Counted from the first letter of the stretch, positions 36,105-46,779 are shown. The stretch is 64,000 nt of DNA from Zelopaecilomyces penicillatus (GCA_005765155.1 VCCP01000006.1:1686501-1750500); one strand, 5' to 3'. Translations and numbers: made by a program. Notes: generated from the letters alone by a model not told the origin.

Positions 36105-36936
36105 TTAATTATCCAACAAATGAACAAGTCCAGGCCGAATTTCCAGCGCAACCTCAAAAAATCCAGCCGTTTCCTTGCACCATGTGTCACTGTCCACGCC
36201 AACTCCCACCAGCCTCAGTTCGCGAGAGGCTGTAGCCCCCGACTTGAGCCTACCTCGCAGAACAACATCAAAATCGCCTCGCACGATGTCTAGTGCGCCC
36301 CTAAACTCCGTCAGTGACTCCCCCTTGCAGTTGCGAAGCTCGAAGATGGTTGTGCCATGATCAAGTTCCACAGGACTTGGATTGTGAAACTTAAGGGTCA
36401 ATGTGGTATAACATCCATCGCGGCATACCTTTTGCAGTGTGGCTTTTGGCCCCATCATCCCAGGCGTGGGTATGTCAAGGCAGTAGCTGCAGTGTGCAAC
36501 GACTCCAAAAGAACGAATTGTGCATTCGCCATTCTCGAGCTGAAAGCATGTGTCATTGTTGATAATGACGCTTCTCATATATGCCTTGAAGACAGCCATG
36601 TCCAAGATTTGGAGTTTCTGCTCGCGGATGGCTACTTTAGTTCCCCAGAGAGATGTCTTCACCTCGGGAAGTCTCAATTTCCCAAAGCAACAGCCATTAA
36701 AGGTGAGTTCGAGTTCCACGGCGCTGACAGTGCTGCAAATTGGTCCAGTTCCGGTTACTCGACTCTCGATGGTAATACAAAAGGAGCTGTTTCCACAGTC
36801 CATTTGTTAGCTTAGAGCATATCCTAAAGTGCTTGTATAGCCCAAGGAAACCTTACTCTTCAGTCGCATCCGTGATTCTGACCAAAGAAACTTCCAGCCT
36901 GGTGCGGTTTAGAAGATATTGGATAATAGTGTCCAT
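36105..36936 (-). CDS. Short DUF3712-like fungal protein, N-terminus uncertain
   Basis: Two exons, 36936-36857 and 36786-36105, encode 253 residues; the 70-nt intron (GTAAGG, branch CTAAC, AACAG) joins ATED to SFCITIESRVTGTGP. The body resembles DUF3712 proteins: FNGCCFGKLRLPEVKTSLWG, IREQKLQILDMAVFKAYMRS, and a later strand VELDHGTTIFELRN. These fungal proteins usually have an N-terminal membrane helix anchoring a beta-rich domain related to lipid-transfer-like AsmA/LEA folds; function is unknown. Here the start MDTIIQYLLNRTRLEVSL lacks such a helix, and an in-frame stop lies 45 bases upstream, so the anchor exon is missing, unrecognised or lost. It is rich in Cys (at least eight). It could be a decaying copy. 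I am fairly sure of the body but not of the start or of expression. Confidence 0.55.
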
Positions 36937-37777
36937 GATACCAGGTTGGCGTGCACCGCCTGGGTCGTCAGGTTATTGTAATAAAGCTGGAGGGCAGGTC
37001 GAGCAAATGCTTTGAACAGGTCAGAATTGCCCAGACTCATTTTGGCGAGGTTCGGATGGCTTTGACGTCAGATGTTTCGGGGTATCTATCGTGCCTTCCC
37101 TTGAGGCTGTTATCGCAGATGGGGAGAGAGTTCAGCAACTGTTGGGAGCAAAATGGAAGGAACTAAAATGCCATTGATAACAAGTCTCCAACCAATTAAG
37201 CTTATGAAATTTGTGTGTTTGAGCAACAAAACCTTTGTGAATCAACGAGACAAGTCAGTTGCGCTGCTGAACGTAACAGTTGGCTGCATCGGCGTACCGT
37301 GACGGCGTTTTGACACCGAAGTGAAAGCTGACATGTATTGCAGAGCCCAGCATAAGCGATGATGTTAATTGAGCAAAGCTGCTTCGCCAACCTTCCACGG
37401 AGCGTAGCTTCCAGATTTTCTTTTCTTATAGAATTTTCAAGGCCATAAATAAAGCCATTATATCACTAGCCATTGTGAAAATACTGGCTAGCAATTGATC
37501 TGTTTTTGACAGGAGCTTTGCTTATGCCTAGGAGCGCTTCTCTGAGTGTGTATTGACTTATAGTAAAGGTATGGAAATATGCTCTAGAGATAGATTTCTA
37601 GCAATTTCTACTATTAGTGCATCAGCCTGCTAAGGAATCTTTAATTATACTTATTTGTCGTATATATAAATATTGGTTCTAGCTCTGTGGCGTACCTATA
37701 CTAATGCCTATGAAGTTGACCCATCGGATAACAAGCTCATAGATATTCCAGCGTTTCGTTCAAGTTCTCCAACTCTT
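36937..37777. other. AT-rich intergenic
   Basis: The stretch holds the DUF3712 gene's upstream sequence and the 3' end of the polyol dehydrogenase gene. From about 37420 to 37690 it is strikingly AT-rich. I looked here for a membrane-anchor exon of the DUF3712 gene and did not see one. Confidence 0.5.
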
Positions 37778-39468
37778 CTAGTCGAAAACGATAGCTGCTT
37801 TGATAGCACTCTTATCTTTGATGCTCTCGAGTGCCTTTCCAAAATCCTCGAGCTTGAATGTCTTGTTAACAATTCCCTTTGTCTTAACCTTGCCAGAGTC
37901 AAGATAATCAATTGTGGCAGCTGCATGCTGTCTGTTAGTAAATGCAAACAAAACATTCAAGGCACTCTGTCATTTCTTACGGAACATATAAGTCTCTGAG
38001 AAGGATCCCAGAATGGTAATCTCATCGCCAAAAATTTTGGCAGGGGGCCAGGTCACCCTATCGGTGCTTGAATAGACACTACAACCTGTCAGTTACGGCT
38101 CGGTGGACCAGATTGAGGGGAGTTGCTACCCATAGACAACGAGAGTACCACCACGCCGGACGTAGTGGATGGCATCCTCTAGAATCTTGACAGAGCCAGT
38201 GGCTTCGACAACTATGCAGCAGTTAGCATATCAGCATGTGTAGACATCAGAAAGTTCCTCGACATACCAATATCAAAGCCGTAAGGGTTGTCCTTCTTGA
38301 GTTGGTTGAACTGAGCCTCTGGGCTCTCCCGAGAGAGTTCAATGTAAGTGTCGGCAGCATCAAGTTGCTTAGCCAGGTCCATCTTCAAGCCCTTGGGGGC
38401 AGCAATAGTAACCTGACAGCCACCATTTTGACGCAGGAGCTGGGCTAGCATCTATTTTGCTGTTAGTATTGAAGTTTGATGAAACGCGAATGTTAGAACT
38501 CACAAGACCGGTAGGGCCGGCGCCAAACATGAGTACGTGGGAGCCAAGTTTGGGCCGAATCTTCTCGAGACCGTGGCAAGCACATGATGCGGGCTCCAGC
38601 AAAGTCGCGTCTACCCATGATAGATTGTGGATTTTGAAGACTTTTCCAGCGGGATAGGCGCAGTATTCGGCGAAGCCACCATTCATAGTAACACCATGAG
38701 CTTCAAACTATATTATTTTTTAGATCAAATTATATAGTATTTGCAAGGGGGGGCTAGCGTCTTACCTTTTCGCAAAGCAACAGCTGCCCACGGCGGCAGT
38801 AGAAGCACTCATTGCACAGTTCGCTGTTATCAGCAGCCACTCGGTCGCCAATCTTGAAGCCCTTGACATCCTGTACTGTTGTTTAACTATTGTGAGCTTC
38901 ATGAGTTTCTCACAATCACTCACCTTGCCAATGGCGGCAACGACTCCAACAGTCTCGTGGCCAGGAATCAGGGGAAATTTTGCGATAAACTCGCCCTCAT
39001 GAATATGCTATGAGACACACATGATCAGTTTAAAAGCATGATGGCGAAAGCATTGTCTTTATTTACCAAATCTATGTCTTGTTAGTCCTGTCAACTTGTC
39101 AACAAGAGGTTTGTCAGAAACATGTCGACTTACCAGTTCCGCAGACACCACAGGCCTTGACCTGAACCATTATATCATTGTCTCGCATCTTTGGCAGAGG
39201 TACTTTGACAATTGACCAATCTTCGGGCTTCTCATATCTAATATTGCCCCAATTATTACTCTGGTCAGCATCGTGGTATATAACAGCAGCACGGGAAAAG
39301 TTTAAAAAGATTGCAAAAAAGCGACCTCATTAGGGACCTGTATCAAGAACACCCCTCAATGCTTACGAAGTGGGGGTTATATTGATAAACAACACCTTGA
39401 TGGGTAGACAGGAATGGGTATATAAAGACGCACCTGAGAGCTTTCATCTCCTTTGGGAGGGACTCCAT
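37778..39468 (-). CDS. Zinc-dependent medium-chain polyol/alcohol dehydrogenase
   Basis: Ten exons encode 347 residues: 39468-39434, 39237-39134, 39071-39067, 39007-38924, 38870-38766, 38707-38504, 38451-38268, 38211-38130, 38078-37981 and 37920-37778. The third exon is 5 nt, yet every junction keeps phase and restores the family: CGVCGTDLHIHEGEF. Catalytic zinc ligands are Cys44, His65/Glu66 (GHE) and Glu149 (LLEP); structural zinc cysteines are 95, 98, 101 and 109 ([15 protein letters not shown]). The Rossmann turn is GAGPTG at 173-178. This subgroup includes sorbitol, xylitol and D-arabinitol dehydrogenases in fungi; the sequence recalls D-arabinitol dehydrogenases, but substrate is inference. 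Expected to be cytosolic and NAD(P)-linked. The start [17 protein letters not shown] comes from a first exon 196 nt upstream of exon 2. Confidence 0.85.
39067..39071 (-). other. 5-nt microexon of the polyol dehydrogenase gene
   Basis: Five bases (ATTTG) lie between acceptor ATAG at 39075-39072 and donor GTAAAT at 39066-39061. They complete an Asp codon and supply Leu of the invariant GTDLH zinc-site strand. Skipping it would delete these residues and shift the frame. Confidence 0.8.
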
Positions 39469-42402
39469 TTTTATGATTCGATTGTTCTATCTTTTACCCT
39501 CAAAGTCAGATCACAGCAAGAAAGAAGAGATTATGAGAGGTATGAGAAGCTGCAAAACACAGTTCGCCCCTTGATGTGATGTGGAAAGAGATGTTCGGAG
39601 TATGTGAGTATCAGACTACATATACGCACTTGGGCTTGAGGTAGAATAGACGAGCTAAATGAGATGTAGAATGAATGCAGTTGTAATTGAGTTTCAACGG
39701 AGGATATCCTGCAATTCCAAGTGCGAGGGACAAAGACTTAAGTAGCAATGATGGAGGGTTCGAGCACCGCCGAACCTCAACGAATTGAGGCGGGCGAGAG
39801 AATAGCCATCATCCAAGGTTGGCAGCCACCCACCCTCTACAATACACAATCTTAGACCAAAACCAGCCTTTCAACACTCCAACAAGATCATGACGCCACG
39901 GCCAGCGACCGGAGCTCCTGCGTGCATCGTACTTGCATGTTAGGTTGTGCTACGCCATGGATATGGTGTGTACCCTGCCGCTTGTTGGCTTGTCTGCTCG
40001 CTTTAATGTCAATATTGGGACATTTGATGGACGCTCGGAGGTGGGCTATAACCATGTACCACCACTGATTATGGGTTGGCTGGCAGATCCCAGCCTCTAG
40101 CGAGAACTCCAAATGATATGTTTTGAATGGCCGCAATGGTGTCCCGCCTTCGGTACTCAACAAAACCTCACCGAGGCGGGGGCCGGCATCGGGGCTCAGA
40201 CGTGCAATCGCAATTGCTCTGCTTTGTACCAAATGCTGAGTACAGGATATATTAGTTGTCAATTGGCGGTAAGTCTAGACTACAGTGTTTGTAACCGTTG
40301 AGATGGCACTTTCTCCATGATCGTCTCTGCCGATTGCCACTCATACTTAAGTAGGAGCCTTCAAACACCTCCTCAATTCTGCCAACGGCTAGACGGAAAC
40401 TCAACATGATTACCAGCTCTTGTCAATCCGTGGTCACATACTAGGCAGACATGCATACATACAGCATCCTGGACGGCGAGAGTCCGGTTTCAATCTTTGT
40501 TTGTTGAGCCCAGAAGGAATGGTGCAGATCCAGCATCTCCCTGCATGCGATCCCAATTCCAGAGGATTTTGTACTGCATGCTCTAAGGTTTTGACTCGTT
40601 CATGTTGTTGGCAGGGTCCTTGCCTAACAACTTATACGTAGGTACAGAGTGATGATGCAGATATTACCCCTCCACTGCTTTGACACATTGCCTGACAGAC
40701 TTGATTGAAACTTTGACTGGGTAAAGTATATCACTACAATATCGGAAATCTCACAAACTCAACTAGTGGAGACACCAATACATAGCTGCTAATTACTATA
40801 ACAACATCTGCATTTGCCAGACTGGCCAGTAAGTGCGGCTTTTGGCGGGGTATTTATTGAACTCATCAATGGGACTCCAATTAATGGAATTAAAACCATC
40901 CCAGTTTCAATATAAGGTATAATGTGCAAACAGATGTTGACTGCTTCATAATTATGTCATAGGCTGCAGTATGTCTGGGTTGTAAGCCGCAACAGCAGCA
41001 TGGATGAGGGGTTCAACATCTGCGAGTTCCACCTCCCGGAACGTCGCCGCGAGCCACACACACAATGCAGCCATACAAATTTGGTTCAATTAACCAGTCC
41101 ATCACTGGGATCGGCAGTATGCTTTTGTTTAAAAATGACACCGCTCTTTGGTAGTTTCTAGGAATTTTCCCTCGATCAATAGGGATTATTGGATTCCCAG
41201 TTCATATGCAGATTAAGGGGCGGCTCGATGAGACGGTGGATTGAAAATGGATGGAGGACAATCACATCGTGGCGTGCGAAGTGCTTCGAGCGACTTCTGA
41301 GAAGCTTTTTGCAACAGCTTTTAGGAGGGAATAAGCAATGGCTGCTTGAAATAGATTCCCTATTTTAAAGATCCAATATCAAGAAAGGCATTTTCCCCCT
41401 ACACAGTCATATACATAAGACTCAGTTACTGGTCTATGCTCTTGAATACATTGTTGACTTAGATGCAGGCAAGGTGATACTACCAAGTCGATATATATAT
41501 TTGCGAGCTTTCTTTTTCCATCAAGTTGCGTTTTGTTTAACAAACACTTATTGACCTGGGTGGAGAGCCTGCCAGTGGTCGATTTGACCTAACCCAACTG
41601 CTCTGGCATGAAACTCGACTGGAGGTATTGCCATAGCAGACGTCATTAATGTACTAGTAAACACAGCAATTGCCCAATATGTGACAAAATGACACACATT
41701 CCTCACAGCGACAACATCACTAGAGATTGGGTCCATAATGAGGTGTAGATTCTCCTGCTCCAATTTGCAGTGTTTGTGAGTATAGCAAACTGCGGCATAG
41801 AACAATTTTCGTAGAAGTGGATAGTCAAGTCCTGAGTCATTACCCATAACCAATATCGGGCATTACATACGAACACCAATCCGCGCAATTACCAGCGGAT
41901 CAATTGAACAAGATAAGTCGTAGTCACAAGCTGACATTTTGTAGATGTCGTCCCATAATATTAGAGCAAGGGCTCAAGCTCCCAATTGAAGACAAGATTT
42001 CCATTGTGGTCAACGGAGCGAAGCTATGGAGCAAAGTCACAGCTTGCCATTCAGTAAGGGTTTTCACGGCGCTAATCGCTGGAGCATGTAGATCGGGTAC
42101 TGCATAGCTGAATGCTTTGCACATCGTTCCAGCGCACACAGGGTTGCTTTAAAAAAAATTCATTGACCACATTGCACGTCACAAGTGGGCTCGAGCAATT
42201 ATCCTTCGTTAGATGGCAAACATTGACCTTGATGCAAATGAATTCCGAGGATCTAACCTCCAAAAACTCCCACGTTGTACCCCTCATTCCCTGGTCTCAT
42301 GAGCGGGCTCATAGTGAGGATTGCCCTCCATTTTTAGACTACATGTCGGTACCCTTCGCCATGCATCATAAGATTGTTAACCTAAAAGAGACGGATGATA
42401 GT
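39469..42402. other. Long gene-free interval
   Basis: About 2.9 kb lie between the polyol dehydrogenase start and the 3' end of the eS10 gene. I found no gene on either strand; the longest open frames are about 120 codons and unlike proteins. AT content rises at 40730-40930 and 41380-41560. No tRNA B-box, terminal repeats or transposase remnant was seen. Confidence 0.5.
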
Positions 42403-43047
42403 TTAAGAGGGGGGAGCAGCGCCACGGCCACGGCCAAATCCACCACGGCTGTCATAAATGTTAGCTTCTCTATTCAATCGTCTTGCAGCCTCCCAATCAA
42501 AGGGGGTCCTCCAGAATTTTAGGTGGGGAAATCTCACAATTGAGGAGCGAACTCGCCGGGAGCACCGCCCTCCTTGCCCTCGCCAGCATCCCGTCTCCGG
42601 TATCCGCCCTCACGGTCGCCACGGTCGCCGCCACGTCCACGGCCGAATGGTCGTCTCTCGCGCTCGCCCTCGCCGAGCATGCCACGGGGAGGAGCGTGCG
42701 ATCGCTGCTGCTTAATGTGGGTAGCGGGAACGATCTCAGCGGGCAGGTGAAGCCATTCGCGAAGGTAGTCAAGACCCTCGGGGGTCAGGGTGTAGTAGTA
42801 GTATTGCCACGAGAACTGGGTCTTGACATAGCCGCGCGAGTTCAGGGACTGGCAAGCCTTGATGACAAAGAGGTTCTTGGTGTCGATGTCGGGGTGCTTG
42901 GGGAGGTTGAAGTCCTTCTGTGCGACGAGGACGCCCTCGCGGAAGAGGTACTGGCAGAAAACGTCAGTCACCAAATATCTCTCAATTTGCCCGTAGCTGT
43001 CGAAATACCTCGTGGATCTTCTTGCGGTCGGCCTTGGGAATCAACAT
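42403..43047 (-). CDS. RPS10: 40S ribosomal protein eS10
   Basis: A cytosolic small-subunit ribosomal protein with a winged-helix core at the mRNA entry side of the 40S head. Three exons, 43047-43009, 42950-42538 and 42448-42403, encode 165 residues. The sequence starts [26 protein letters not shown] and continues [32 protein letters not shown], which is diagnostic. The tail is Arg/Gly rich. The central exon alone would stop after APQL, but splicing at GTGAGA (42537) to GACAG (42449) yields [18 protein letters not shown], the usual fungal end. The gene is divergent from SDE2, with 311 bases between the two likely starts. Confidence 0.95.
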
Positions 43048-43358
43048 CGTGGCGGTTGGATGCTCGGGGCGATGTTGGAAGTTGGCAGTTTTTCAGACGG
43101 GCGTGCCAGATCAAGTCTCGAAATGGATAACTTTTGTGGGCGTAAACCCTACAAGAAATTCGACCTAGCGAAGTGGGGTGGCTCGTGGTTGTGCGCTGTG
43201 GCGCGTGTCACGTGATGATAAGGTTGCTCTGGCTCTTTTCAGCTTAATCACTGTGGCGCGCGTCAGCGCAGTCATGAACCCATGTAGGCCTGGACTCTCC
43301 TTCAAGATTTCCTTCAACTTCAGACTTTTGCATGATTGATCGACATCCCGTTCTCAAA
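43048..43358. other. Shared promoter of RPS10 and SDE2
   Basis: A compact divergent promoter. AAACCCTA at 43144-43151, 97 bases upstream of the eS10 start, resembles a Tbf1-type telobox core. Confidence 0.5.
43144..43151 (+). promoter_or_regulatory. Telobox-like motif in ribosomal protein promoter
   Basis: AAACCCTA fits the ARCCCTA core bound by Tbf1-type factors, which regulate ribosomal protein genes in some ascomycetes. One 8-base match is weak evidence alone. Confidence 0.3.
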
Positions 43359-44201
43359 ATGGCGCCTCAGAATAATCTCAATGTCCTTATTTCCACCTTT
43401 GGTGGTCTTGGACTTCCGCCCACTCTAGTTTTGCGCGTCTCTCCCTCGACAACAGTCACAACCTTGAGGGAGCATCTCGATGAGCGCCTGCCTGTCACTG
43501 ACTCAAGGTTGATCTTGACGACCATCTCCAACCGACAACTTCCCGAGGTCTCAGAATCCCCTCTGTCGGCATATCTCTCTACAGAAAACGATGAATTTCT
43601 ATCTCTCAGACTTGCCATTCCACTTTGCGGTGGCAAAGGTGGTTTCGGATCGCAGTTGCGAGCCGCTGGTGGTCGCATGTCATCAAGAAACAAGCAGAAA
43701 CGGGATGACAACGGCTCCAGTCGCAACCTTGATGGTCGCAGACTACGCACTGTCAATGAGGCCAAAGCACTTGCAGAATATCTAGCCATCAAGCCAGATA
43801 TGGAGAAGAAAGAGAAGGAGAAACGCCGTGAGCGATGGGAGCAAATAGTCGATATGGCGGAGCAAAAGCAAGCCGAAATCAAGGCTGGTGGCAAAGGTCG
43901 CCTCGACGGCCAATGGGTTGAGGACAAAGAAGAGAGTAACGAGAAGACGCGACACGCAGTTCTTGCGGCGATGAAGGATGGCAACTACAAGGACACCCTT
44001 TTTGGCACATCTCATGAATCCAACTCCACAGACCGGAACGACAAAGGCTCATCCAGCGCTGGAGATGATTCAGAGACCTCAAAAGAGTCTCCTCCTCCAA
44101 CGGAAGCCCCACAAACAAAGCCCAAGTCCAGAACATTCTTTGGTTTTGACGATGAGGATGATGAGTTTATGAGTTCTGATGAGGAGGAAGATGAAAAATG
44201 A
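43359..44201 (+). CDS. SDE2: Ubiquitin-fold splicing factor SDE2
   Basis: A single-exon gene encoding 280 residues from the ATG at 43359. An in-frame ATG nine codons upstream (MIDRHPVLK) is possible, but [13 protein letters not shown] begins the ubiquitin fold directly. In fission yeast, Sde2 is made as a precursor, cut after a Gly-Gly by Ubp5/Ubp15, and the Lys-starting C-terminal part joins the spliceosome to promote excision of selected introns; it also supports telomeric silencing. Here the ubiquitin-like part ends [10 protein letters not shown] and the mature part starts [20 protein letters not shown], matching the invariant GGKGG site (about residues 90-94). A coiled coil [23 protein letters not shown] and an acidic tail [20 protein letters not shown] follow. 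Confidence 0.92.
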   Translation: MAPQNNLNVLISTFGGLGLPPTLVLRVSPSTTVTTLREHLDERLPVTDSRLILTTISNRQLPEVSESPLSAYLSTENDEFLSLRLAIPLCGGKGGFGSQLRAAGGRMSSRNKQKRDDNGSSRNLDGRRLRTVNEAKALAEYLAIKPDMEKKEKEKRRERWEQIVDMAEQKQAEIKAGGKGRLDGQWVEDKEESNEKTRHAVLAAMKDGNYKDTLFGTSHESNSTDRNDKGSSSAGDDSETSKESPPPTEAPQTKPKSRTFFGFDDEDDEFMSSDEEEDEK

Positions 44202-44582
44202 AGGTGCACATCAGTACATTATTATGGTCGTTTCATGCGGACCATTGTCTTTTGATTTGGGTGCTCGGATCTTGTACTTTTACTGCACTCAGGAGGAATC
44301 GGCGTTAGGATATAAGTTTGTGGGATATTAGCGATTGCTTGGAATACCGTACATTACAATCTGCATGATGTGCCTTCTCACGTATACCATAGTCACCATC
44401 ACTCATCTAATGCCCTGTAGAGGCACATAATGAAAGTGAATCATTGCAAACAGAACTTGACAAATGAACCTTCTCTTGTGAATTGTCTACCGAGGCTCGC
44501 GGGTAGTACACTTGCAGCTTGGCTGCCCAATACCTGTCTATCAACACAACCTCACATCATCCACACCCATCCCGTAACGAGT
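44202..44582. other. Convergent 3' region
   Basis: 381 bases lie between the converging SDE2 and COX12 genes. Nothing is recognised. Confidence 0.55.
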
Positions 44583-45162
44583 TTATGCATCTAACTTCAC
44601 AGGGAAGTTACCACCCTCTATAAATCATGGTTAGATACCTACTCGGCCCCAAAAATAGACTTGCTCGAATTCTTACCTCGCTGCTCATCCCATCGCTGAT
44701 ACCACCCTGAAGGGCACAATGATCGGTAGGCCAACCAGAACTGTTATATTCGTCAACTCCTGAAGCCGTCATGCGCTGCACGTCAAGGCGCGCATAGGTT
44801 CATAAATTCGGGCTCGTACCTGACGGCATGGGGCAAAGTCCTCTCCCTTGGCGGTGATGCACTTGTGGTAGTCCACGTAGTTTTGCCAGCAGTGCTTGGT
44901 CTGGTTCATGTTTGGGAAACGGGCATCGGGGCCTAAGCAAAAAAGACCAGCATTAGTCTCGCGTCACATTTTCCACCTCAATTGATCGAATCGCTAGCCC
45001 GTGATCGATAGTCGCAGTCGCCGTCGTCATGGAGTCGATTTCTTACCGGCTGCGATCTTGTTAGCCTCGGGTCATAATTTTTAGAGCGGGATTATTCATC
45101 GTCATACCAGTCACAAACTTGAAGGGCTTGGTAACAAGCGTCTGGCCATCTTCTTCCGCCAT
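44583..45162 (-). CDS. COX12: Cytochrome c oxidase subunit VIb (COX12)
   Basis: A small intermembrane-space subunit of respiratory complex IV with a twin-cysteine coiled-coil-helix fold. Proposed exons are 45162-45108, 45049-45047, 44932-44820, 44740-44677 and 44617-44583, encoding 89 residues. The core DARFPNMNQTKHCWQNYVDYHKC, then ITAKGEDFAPCRQFWLAYRSLCP shows the CX9C and CX10C pairs of this family. It ends WDEQREGGNFPVKLDA. The second exon is only 3 nt (CCG), flanked by CTAAC...CGCAG and GTAAGA; it gives TAGPDARFP. Skipping it leaves TGPDARFP, also in frame, so the microexon is a proposal. The gene is divergent from the B12D-like gene, with 313 bases between them. Confidence 0.9.
45047..45049 (-). 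other. Candidate 3-nt microexon of COX12
   Basis: CCG lies between a good acceptor (CTAACAAGATCGCAG) and a good donor (GTAAGA). Inclusion adds one residue and yields Thr-Ala-Gly, which resembles the residue spacing of yeast Cox12 ahead of DARFP. Exclusion stays in frame, so only transcripts can decide. Confidence 0.5.
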
Positions 45163-45475
45163 GTTGAAAATCGGTTGTCAGAGGTACGAGGAGGGGCTTT
45201 CTGGTCAGCAATGGCGAGACGGGAGCTCGAGTTGGTGTGGATTTGGGAGGTTGAAGTGTCGATGTTTCGCTGCTCGAATCAGACGTTCGGGAATGAGTGT
45301 GTGCCTGAGGCCGCCCTAGCCAATCACACAGCCGTTATTCACCTTTGTGGGTCCAGCTGCTATTACAACATGAGAGGCTCGGCCCACGACCTCCAACACT
45401 ACCTTCATAGGGCGACATTTTCCAATTGAACCATCTCCGTTCGACGTCCGACAGAACCTCTCCGCTCCGTCACGA
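45163..45475. other. Bidirectional promoter of COX12 and B12D-like gene
   Basis: 313 bases between two respiratory-chain-related start codons, containing a CCAATCA box. Confidence 0.6.
45320..45326 (+). promoter_or_regulatory. CCAAT box (HAP complex type)
   Basis: CCAATCA lies 156 bases before the B12D-like start and 158 bases before the COX12 start, almost exactly midway. The HAP/HapB-C-E complex binds CCAAT boxes and controls respiratory genes in fungi. Confidence 0.5.
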
Positions 45476-45971
45476 TGCGTTCCACTATTGCCCTCAGGAT
45501 GTTCCGACCAACGGCTCGCATGATGCGACCGGTGCCCGTGAGTGACTACGCGAGAGATGGCGAGTAAAAGGCACAGAAAGGAAGCTAACCCTCGGTAACA
45601 GAAGGAGGACCAGGCCGGTATGTGACGAATACGCAGCCATTGGCACGCCCGACGCCTTTCTGGGCCACGACCAGAAGCCCTGCGGACATTCTGTTGACTT
45701 TTTTTGGAACATAGGCCACACCATCTCCCAACGATTGCGCAAGCTCAAGCAGATCCCACCTGAGTTGTGGCCCCTCGGTAGGAAGACCAGAAACCCCCCA
45801 TTAAAAAACACTCTTTTTGAAGGCGCTGACGGGATCTAACCCCAACTTACAGCTGTTGTCGTTGGCTTCGCTATCGGTGCCGCTGGATACTCGTGCGCCA
45901 GGAAATTCGTGGTGGACAAGAACCTGCGACTGGCCAGACAGGGTCCATCCGCCCGAGCGGATCACCACTAA
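45476..45971 (+). CDS. Small mitochondrial membrane protein, B12D/MLRQ-like
   Basis: Four exons, 45476-45538, 45602-45617, 45715-45777 and 45853-45971, encode 86 residues; the second exon is only 16 nt. The N-terminus MRSTIALRMFRPTARMMRPVP is basic without acids, as for mitochondrial import. One membrane helix follows: ELWPLAVVVGFAIGAAGYSCARKF, then a short tail NLRLARQGPSARADHH. The pattern of a Trp-Pro before a Gly-rich helix and an Arg-containing end resembles the B12D/MLRQ family (NDUFA4-like, linked to complexes I and IV). All splices are phase-consistent (CCC|AAG, G|GC, G|CT). The family name is tentative. Its divergent pairing with COX12 supports a respiratory role. Confidence 0.72.
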
Positions 45972-46241
45972 AGAGTCATTAAGCTTCGCGGTGGGACATG
46001 CTACTAGGAGGATCTCTTTACGATGGGGGAAAGGGTTATTGAACACTGTATATGTCAGGAAGACAGGCATTCTTTCGAATAAAAAAGACTTGCTTGGCTA
46101 CTCTTAACCTTATCATCCATTCACTCTTTGGTCTTTTTTGTCTCATAAAATTAGAGCAATCATGACTATTTTCCTTTTTCTCTCTCTGATAACACCGTCG
46201 CTATGCAAAAGTCTCCAGGGAAATGAACTAGACCATCTGCC

Positions 46242-46779
46242 TCATTCTGGTTTTGGCCCAGCCACATCCAGCCCTTCAAGTCCTTGCATGGGATCAGATT
46301 CCACTAGTTGTCCAGACTTATCTTCACCACCATCCTGCTCCTCTCCAGCATTCTCAGCCAGCCAGCCCTCCTGCAACGCAAAATGTTAGCTATAAATACG
46401 TCGGAAAATAAAACGAGACTGAAATATTTTCGTCTGTCTCAAATTTTGTCATAATTACCTGCTCCCAGACGGCTTTTTTGCTACCCAATCCTTCGTCGGC
46501 ACTCTTTGGGGGTTTGGCCGGTGATACTTTGAGGATCTTTCCGAAGAACTCAGACTGATCCATGTTGTCGATGGCCTCCTTAGCATCTGCGCTGTCCTGA
46601 AATTCTACATAGGCAAAGCCTCTGTGGGGATCTGTAGAATTTCGTGCATCTGCCTTGGGTAGCTGGACTTCGACAATCTCTCCAAAGGGAATAAAAGCAT
46701 CGAGGATATGGTTGCTCGTGGCGAGGGGTGAGACACCGCCCACAAACAGGGTTGCTTTCCAGCGAGCGGCGTCCGTCAT
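46242..46779 (-). CDS. Small RRM protein, cyclophilin E-like RNA-binding domain
   Basis: Two exons, 46779-46459 and 46370-46242, encode 149 residues. One RNA recognition motif spans about residues 8-88, with RNP2 (TLFVGGV, 10-16) and RNP1 (RGFAYVEF, 53-60), both with aromatic residues needed for RNA stacking. After it comes KAVWEQ, split by the 88-nt intron (GTAATT to TTGCAG), then EGWLAENAGEEQDGGED and an acidic tail. The RRM resembles the N-terminal domain of human PPIE/CYP33, a spliceosomal cyclophilin, but no cyclophilin domain follows; mould homologues I recall are also short. A splicing role is inference. Confidence 0.82.

Noticed and set aside
39750..39770. Possible tRNA B box (GGTTCGAGCACC)
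   Set aside because: It departs from the GGTTCGANTCC consensus, and no A box or acceptor-stem pairing is visible upstream.
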